64,000 nt of DNA, taken from assembly GCA_036877525.1 (NCBI GenBank), contig JAZGTH010000087.1, forward strand, positions 4,658,001 to 4,722,000. The letters run 5' to 3'. Shown here piece by piece: positions 58,731 through 64,000 of this stretch. A model generated the notes under the pieces. That model made no database searches, was not told where the DNA came from, and was given only the letters and a program-made list of their open reading frames with translations. This stretch comes from Chromobotia macracanthus. Lineage: Eukaryota; Chordata; Actinopteri; Cypriniformes; Botiidae. The translations under genes and the position numbers were made by a program. The number at the start of each line of letters is the position of its first letter. Positions within the stretch are counted from its first letter, which is position 1.

Positions 58731-58989
58731 GCCTGTACGCCTTTCCCCTGAAAGGCTTGCTACCAGGAGTCCTAGCAAGGATTCACCAGGACCGAGTTTG
58801 TCTACTATTGTAGCACCATTTTGGTCAACCCCAGTATGGTTCTCAGACCAAATCTCTCCTGGAAGGAGTCCCTTGGGAGCTTCCAGTCCAGAGGTATCCA
58901 GGCTCGGGGGTCGATCTTTCACCCAAGCCAGATATTTCTTACTGTGGGTCTGGCCCCTGAGGGGAGCTCCTTAATTTTTGTCTCTCAAT

Positions 58990-59470
58990 AATTAGAGACC
59001 ATTCTGAGTTCCAGAGCTCTGTATATTAGGAGGCTGTATGCCCTCTTGGCAGCTCTTTGTGTTATGGTGTGAGCAACCACAACCCGGTTCACTGCCCTGT
59101 TGATTCAATGCTGGGGTTTTCTCCAAGTGAGCCTTTTTGCAGGGTTAGCTCTGGCTACCCTTAATTTCTATGTGGCTGCTGTGTTGGCTATGAACCTGTT
59201 GATGGAACCCTATTGGGGGACATCCCTTGGTGTCTCGTTTTCTGCATGGTGCAAGACAGCTGAGGCCTTTCTGTCTCACGCAAGTCCCCTCTTGGGAACT
59301 TACTGTAGTTTTAAGGGGTTTATCTTTGGCTCCATTTGAACCCCTAGAGTCAGCCTTAGGTAATTTCTGACTCTTAAGGTGTCTGTACTATTAGCTCTTA
59401 CATCTCTCAAAAGGGTAGGGGATCTACAGGCTCTATCAGTAGACCATGCATGCTTGGATTAGATTTTACA
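58990..59470 (+). pseudogene. DIRS tyrosine recombinase N-terminal half, relic
   Basis: Pieces read ETILSSRALYIRRLYALL (58,998-59,050), FLQVSLFAGLALATLNFYVA (59,120-59,180; the core-binding helix segment), and LALTSLKRVGDLQALSVDH (59,388-59,445), the Arg-I box, with its Arg codon at 59,412-59,414. Frame changes and stops lie between them. The HxxR and Tyr boxes are missing because of a deletion at about 59,460. Confidence 0.7.
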
Positions 59471-59641
59471 GTTTAGATTTGAATTCAATTCCAGGTGCCT
59501 CCTTCAGGTCCTCCTGGGTTGACAAGTCTAACTCTGCTCCTGATGCTTCTTGTGCCAGTGTTTCACAGCATCTGGGGTAGGCCTTCCCTCACTGTAGCAT
59601 AGTGGGTATTACTCCCTATAGCATCAAGCCCTTGAAAGGGA

Positions 59642-59929
59642 ACGTCTCAGGTTGCGTATGTAACCTGGTTTCCTGAGACAGGGAACGAGACACTGTGCCA
59701 CTTCACCACACTTTGGTCTTGCCTGCAGACTTGAATCTGCTGACGTATTTTTGCAGGTGCCTTTTATAGGCTTTGTGGTATGCATTACTGCATCACATGA
59801 CCTTGACCTGCCTATAAATAGGCCTGATTTTACACGTGTTCAGATTTGGGCGCGTCTGAAGCATTTTCTCCATAGCGTCAGGCCAGACACACCTGTCTCA
59901 GGGAACTGGGTTATATATGTAACCTGAGC
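59642..59929. repeat. Right terminus of DIRS copy K (inverted pair)
   Basis: 59,642-59,698 (GTCTCAGGTTGCGTATGTAA start) and 59,893-59,929 (ending TATGTAACCTGAG) are inverted partners. The enclosed segment has TATAAATAGGC and CACGTGT as in copy I. The outer arm is shortened by roughly 20 bases. Confidence 0.8.
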
Positions 59930-61580
59930 ATTTTCAAAAGATTAAGTTTTAATAAGAGGTCTGATAACAGCCACCTAACAGACTGGAGTTTCAAAGATAG
60001 TCTGAACCAGTCACTGTAACAGAACAATTTTGCCCTTGTCAGAGTCACTTTCCTGTCCATTTCTCTTGCATCCAATATGTTCATTATGAGAACCTATTGT
60101 TTGCTTAGCATATAATCAACCCAGACCTTTAATATGTGGCATTGTTAGGAAATGAACTAGTCATAATGTTTTACCTGATTACTGTGTATTTACAGTGCCT
60201 TTCAAAGGCTTTGAAAACATGGTTTATGTTTTCAAGAGAACATATTGTTAAAAACTATATTGTTTTTAAGGCATGAATTCAATCACTTAATCAATTACTC
60301 AACCATGGTCTGTAGGGCATTTAACCTACATGTATATAATGAGTTATCCATGTTCTCCAAAAATAAACAGAAACAGATATAACATACAGAATAAACGTAC
60401 ATCTATATAGCCATATGGCTATCTATATACACCATTTCCAGGGCCTCAGTCCTTGCCTACAAGTAATTGCCAAGTACAATGGCAGAGACAGGGCTATACC
60501 GGATAATTATAGGAACAAGACACATAAGTAACATAAACTACAAGGACCATGGACATGACTGCAAAATGCAACTTCAAAGTAAAAGACATGAAACAAAACC
60601 AAAATATATACATTACACACATACTTCACAGATCTTTATCACCTTTACAAAGATAAGCCAACTACAAAGACTACAATGACTACAAACTAAAATTCAAACT
60701 ACAATGTGGGTTCTGCATGGGGAAAGGGAAATAAATGCTCAAAATGAACATCTATCAATATTATATTTAGTGGTAGCAAGTTCTCTTTCAGCAGTCCTTT
60801 AATTCATCCTATAATTTAAAGATAAGATGAATATGGAAAAGTTTGTCTTTTGTCTCTTCCAGGACAGACTCTGTATAAACCAATCATTTTCAGTCAACTC
60901 AACATTTCAGATATATGAACAGTCACAGTGCAGATAGGAATGTCAAAAAGCTGAAAGCATAGCTAAACAGGACAGCCATATTAATTTATCCAGCCTGGAA
61001 TGCTCTATTGACTTTAATTCATAGCTGACTAGTGAGTGCCAGAAAGCATTAGAATAATTAGATTGACTTAGTAAATGAGTATGCAATTAGCATTAGCAAG
61101 CCCCATAGAAAGAATTGTTTAACTGCTATAGTGATACTAGTAGAGTATATACGGCTCAGCAAGTTTGAATTCAAGATATGTTCAGCACAGAACAAGGTAG
61201 ACTCAATACCACAGTCACATGCTGACATAAAAAACATATAGTGCACTTTTATATAATATATATATTATAACATATATAAATTATAAATTTATAAATGCTG
61301 TGCCTTCCATGTGTAACCCACGTGTATTTTGATATTTGTGAATATGTATACTGACTTGTATAATGACACATGTTATTATGTATAGGAGAGAGAAAGATGA
61401 GTGGATGCGAGCTTAATGTGTGATTGGGGGCAAGAAAGAAAAAGAACTGATACAATCAGCAGAAATAATCCATTTCAGTGACCATTTCATTGGAATTATT
61501 TCATTAGTTACCTTTACTTTAAATGAGGATGTGTTCCCGGTGTGTTGTCAAGTTATGAACCGTTTTAGAACTCTGTGAGA
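59930..61580. other. AT-rich stretch without recognised genes
   Basis: No domain-bearing ORF. A short inverted pair around TATAGCCATATGGCTATCTATA lies near 60,405-60,425. The run at 61,250-61,290 is almost pure A/T. Confidence 0.45.
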
Positions 61581-61589
61581 CACATATCT

Positions 61590-61810
61590 CATTCCTACTT
61601 TCCCCTGGGAGCCTGAACAGCTTTTCCCAAAGCCACCTAACTAAAGCGGCGATCAGCTTTATATCAAAGCCTGTCAGAGCAATGGCGGAAAGCCAGGCTC
61701 GTCCGCACAGACCTCCTGTAAAAGACAGGTCTTACAGATTGCCACAGCCATTCTCATGCATAAGAAATCAGCAATATGTTTGCCGATCTGTGTGACGAGT
61801 TCGGTAGAAA
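61590..61810. other. GC-richer block with a 37-codon ORF
   Basis: The block stands out from its AT-rich surroundings in balanced composition and lack of simple runs. It contains a plus-strand ORF at 61,682-61,795 whose start has a good translation context (GCAATGGCGG), and a TCF/LEF-like word (ATCAAAG) at about 61,662. No known protein is recognised. It could be a conserved non-coding element, an exon of an unrecognised gene, or neither. Confidence 0.25.
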
Positions 61811-64000
61811 CAAGATGAGTTCTCACATAAACAGATACTTCATAAAAATTGCTTTTTTAAAGTCTATTTTTAAGACTTCTTTTGGAGTGATTGCTTTTAG
61901 TAATTTTTGATAAACTAATTATAAATAAGAGTTGTTCTGTTGTATATGAATACAAGTGAATGGATGTAAAACCTGAACTTCATTATTACTCAAATGTTTT
62001 GTTAACATAGCCTTTGAAGATCACACTCAACTCTTTACTCTTACTATTCTTTATCAAGACAATAGATGACATCTCTAATCACCTGAACTAGTTGTTAAAG
62101 GTAAGGTAATTCTGAATCAACCAGTGAGTAGAACTACATTTTTGTCTAAACAATAGAAGACAAAGAATATGGCAGAGAAGAAATATATCTGGAAACAGTC
62201 ATCATTTGTACAGTTTTGTTTGGTGAGCAATTAATGCAAAGTATGATTTCCCACTACAGCCAATTAAAAGTAGGAGAATAAGCAAAGTGCTATTAAGAGT
62301 ATTAGAAGTAATGAGAAATAACCAGGGTTGTCTTTTCACTCCTGCTTCTCTTCAGCATCAGAAACGTTCACAATGCTAGACCAGCTTTAATGGACAGTAC
62401 CATTCAGTGGTGTCAAGGTGGTTTTCAAAAATGAAAGTCCCAATTTTTAATTGCTTCAAAAATAACTATAATAATAAAGTAACAAGAGTATTCTGTATGC
62501 ATTTAATGTATTAATGCTAATTATTGTTGGTCTACTATTAATAGTCACTTTTTGTTAGCACAGAAGACTTCACAGAGGGATATTTACAAATGATAATTTA
62601 TTTGCAGGCAAGATACAAACATCAGCAGTGAAGCAGGTAAGAAAAGCAGTATAAACACAAGACGTAACCTTAACTTAATGAATAATATACTACTTTCCTA
62701 TTGCAGGTGCTGGTTTATGGACAACAGGTGGTAGGACGACTAGACAGTAGACAGGTAAGTAATCAGGTTAGTAGCTCCATGGAAACAACAAGACCAGACA
62801 AGTGTGAGTATGAGAGTGACTGCTCATATGGTGATGGGTGCATGGCTCACTGATGGGCTCACTGATGAGCAGTGCGGGTGATTAATAATCAGGAGATTGG
62901 GAGCAGGTGAATGAAGCTGAATGGTCCGGTGCTGATGAAGTAAAACTGTTTAGGTTATCAGTTATCAGATCCCCTGTATATTTTTAAGAAATGCCACCCT
63001 AGTGTTTAGGTGCACTGAAACAGTATCTAGGTTCAAAGGAGCTGTAAGAGATTTAAATTAAAGTGCACACACAGACCATGAAATATGTTTAATCACCTGT
63101 TTGTATTAACAAAAAATAAAACATACACGTTTATAAACAAGCATACACAAACAAATAAACAAACATACACGTTATAAACATACATAGTGTATAAACAAGA
63201 ATACATTTCAACACTCCAAAATAAAGATAACCCCTTTTCATGTTGATTCCGTTTTCTTTTACCTACAGGTTTTACCTATTTATTTAACTTGCTCAGTTGA
63301 CGCTGTTTCTGTTTGTACTGTTTAGCAGATTTTTTAAATATATGGAGCTCTGTTTTTTACTGTTACACCTATTTGTCTCTGGGTTCTTTCCACTTCTCTG
63401 TTTTCTTCACTACAGCAAGGTTTTTTCGAATAACTTTTTTTCTTCAATTCATTTCTGTACAAAACAAATATACAATTAAACTTCCAAACTCAATTTTTAC
63501 AGAGATTACACAGTTTAACTGTCAACACACAAACATATTTGACTGAAGAATGTTGTGAGTAAATTATACAGTTTAGTTGTCAACACATAGATTAATTAGC
63601 CATGGACTACAACCAAAACCAATTCTCTCTAGATCTCTAGATAAATACACTGTATGGCAAATTTGCAATTACATTCTAAAATAAATTTTAAAAAGTTATG
63701 AAGAAAATAGGAGAATTTAATTTCTTAAATGCATGGACTTGACAAATATGTAAGTTGATGGTGATTGCAATTGTAATATTTATTTTTGTTAACCTTTATA
63801 ATAATATAATAGTACTACATTTGTATTTCAGGGACATAATTTATATAACAAACCTTTTAAATATCTTTAATAGGTTTAAAGGTACAGCAGCAGTAGAAGT
63901 TTAACACTACCATATTAATTAGAAGTAAGGTAGAATTTTAAAAGAACAATTCAGGAAGCTGTCAGGGGCATAACTTTGCTGTCAAAATCAACCCATACAA
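61811..64000. other. AT-rich stretch with a possible dispersed repeat at 62,580-62,960
   Basis: 62,580-62,960 is less AT-rich and has repeated words (CAGGTAAG, ACAGGTGGTAGGACGACTAG, and a tandem GGCTCACTGATG at 62,842-62,868), typical of the 3' part of some fish retroelements, but no ends were found. 63,060-63,230 is A-rich with repeated ACAAACATACACGT words. No gene was recognised. Confidence 0.35.

Larger units (their letters stand above)
57541..59929 (+). mobile_element. DIRS-type retrotransposon, internally deleted copy K
   Basis: The 5' end is truncated: it starts within the gag-start region (57,541, GCTCCGCTCCCGCC) with no left inverted repeat. Order: gag pieces (57,541-57,950), RT (58,005-58,730), a short connection (58,740-58,960), recombinase N-terminal half with the Arg-I box (58,990-59,470), then a jump to the 3' flank and the right end (59,642-59,929). 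RNase H and the recombinase HxxR/Tyr region are missing. It is the complement, in module content, of copy I, which keeps RNase H and the recombinase C-terminus. Confidence 0.85.

Overview
The window reads as non-coding nuclear DNA from a teleost fish, most likely a cyprinid or another ostariophysan. It is AT-rich, and the repeat families I recognise are ones common in those fishes: DIRS/Ngaro tyrosine-recombinase retrotransposons, a Tc1-like DD34E transposon, a short hAT-type element, Ty3/gypsy-type LTRs, CR1/L2/Rex1-like LINE 3' ends, and several short repeats of the cyprinid type. I found no convincing host protein-coding exon, tRNA, rRNA or CRISPR array. Every protein-like signal I could place belongs to a transposable element, and all of them are broken. 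Family assignments rest on recalled protein and DNA motifs, not on a database search.

Layout. 1-4,800: a zinc-finger/hAT-like fragment, then a DIRS copy with gag, partial RT, RNase H and complete right end (about 568-3,231), then a second DIRS gag relic (3,525-4,765). 5,560-6,300: an old repeat split by a solo gypsy-type LTR (5,661-6,125) with a perfect 5-bp target duplication. 7,306-9,500: a Ngaro/DIRS-like relic between divergent direct repeats, with a decayed tandem array at its 3' side, followed by a Tc1 relic near 9,750. 11,750-13,260: a DIRS-type terminal fragment and other dispersed repeats. 17,391-17,757: a possible LTR. 19,540-20,040: a dispersed repeat. 21,960-24,130: a three-level nest with a Tc1-like element of 1,546 bp at its centre. 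24,430-26,140: two LINE 3' ends facing each other. 26,200-27,130: a long pyrimidine-rich stretch. 27,200-29,300: minus-strand and plus-strand DIRS fragments, an LTR 3' end, and a purine-rich open stretch of unknown origin.

31,316-31,987 and 34,722-35,397 are two near-identical copies of an LTR-like repeat. The second lies inside a minus-strand DIRS-like relic (about 33,604-38,378) that still has inverted ends. 44,141-45,405 holds a dead LINE RT fragment (minus strand) beside a DIRS RT and terminus (plus strand). 46,257-48,361 is a DIRS copy with RNase H and an almost intact recombinase C-terminal domain. 52,239-52,407 is a hAT-type MITE with a perfect 8-bp target duplication. 55,030-56,170 is an older DIRS relic. 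56,690-57,540 is a dispersed repeat. 57,541-59,929 is a DIRS copy with RT and the N-terminal part of the recombinase. The remaining stretches are AT-rich with no gene that I can support.

The main theme is repeated capture of DIRS-type elements. The three best copies each keep the right end (an inverted pair of about 55 bp around an inner segment), but each has lost different coding modules, as expected of non-autonomous deletion derivatives. I did not find a clearly new biological system. The points most worth checking are the deletion-derivative pattern, the nested insertions with datable target duplications, the duplicated LTR-like repeat with a consensus splice donor, and a few GC-richer blocks that could be conserved non-coding DNA.
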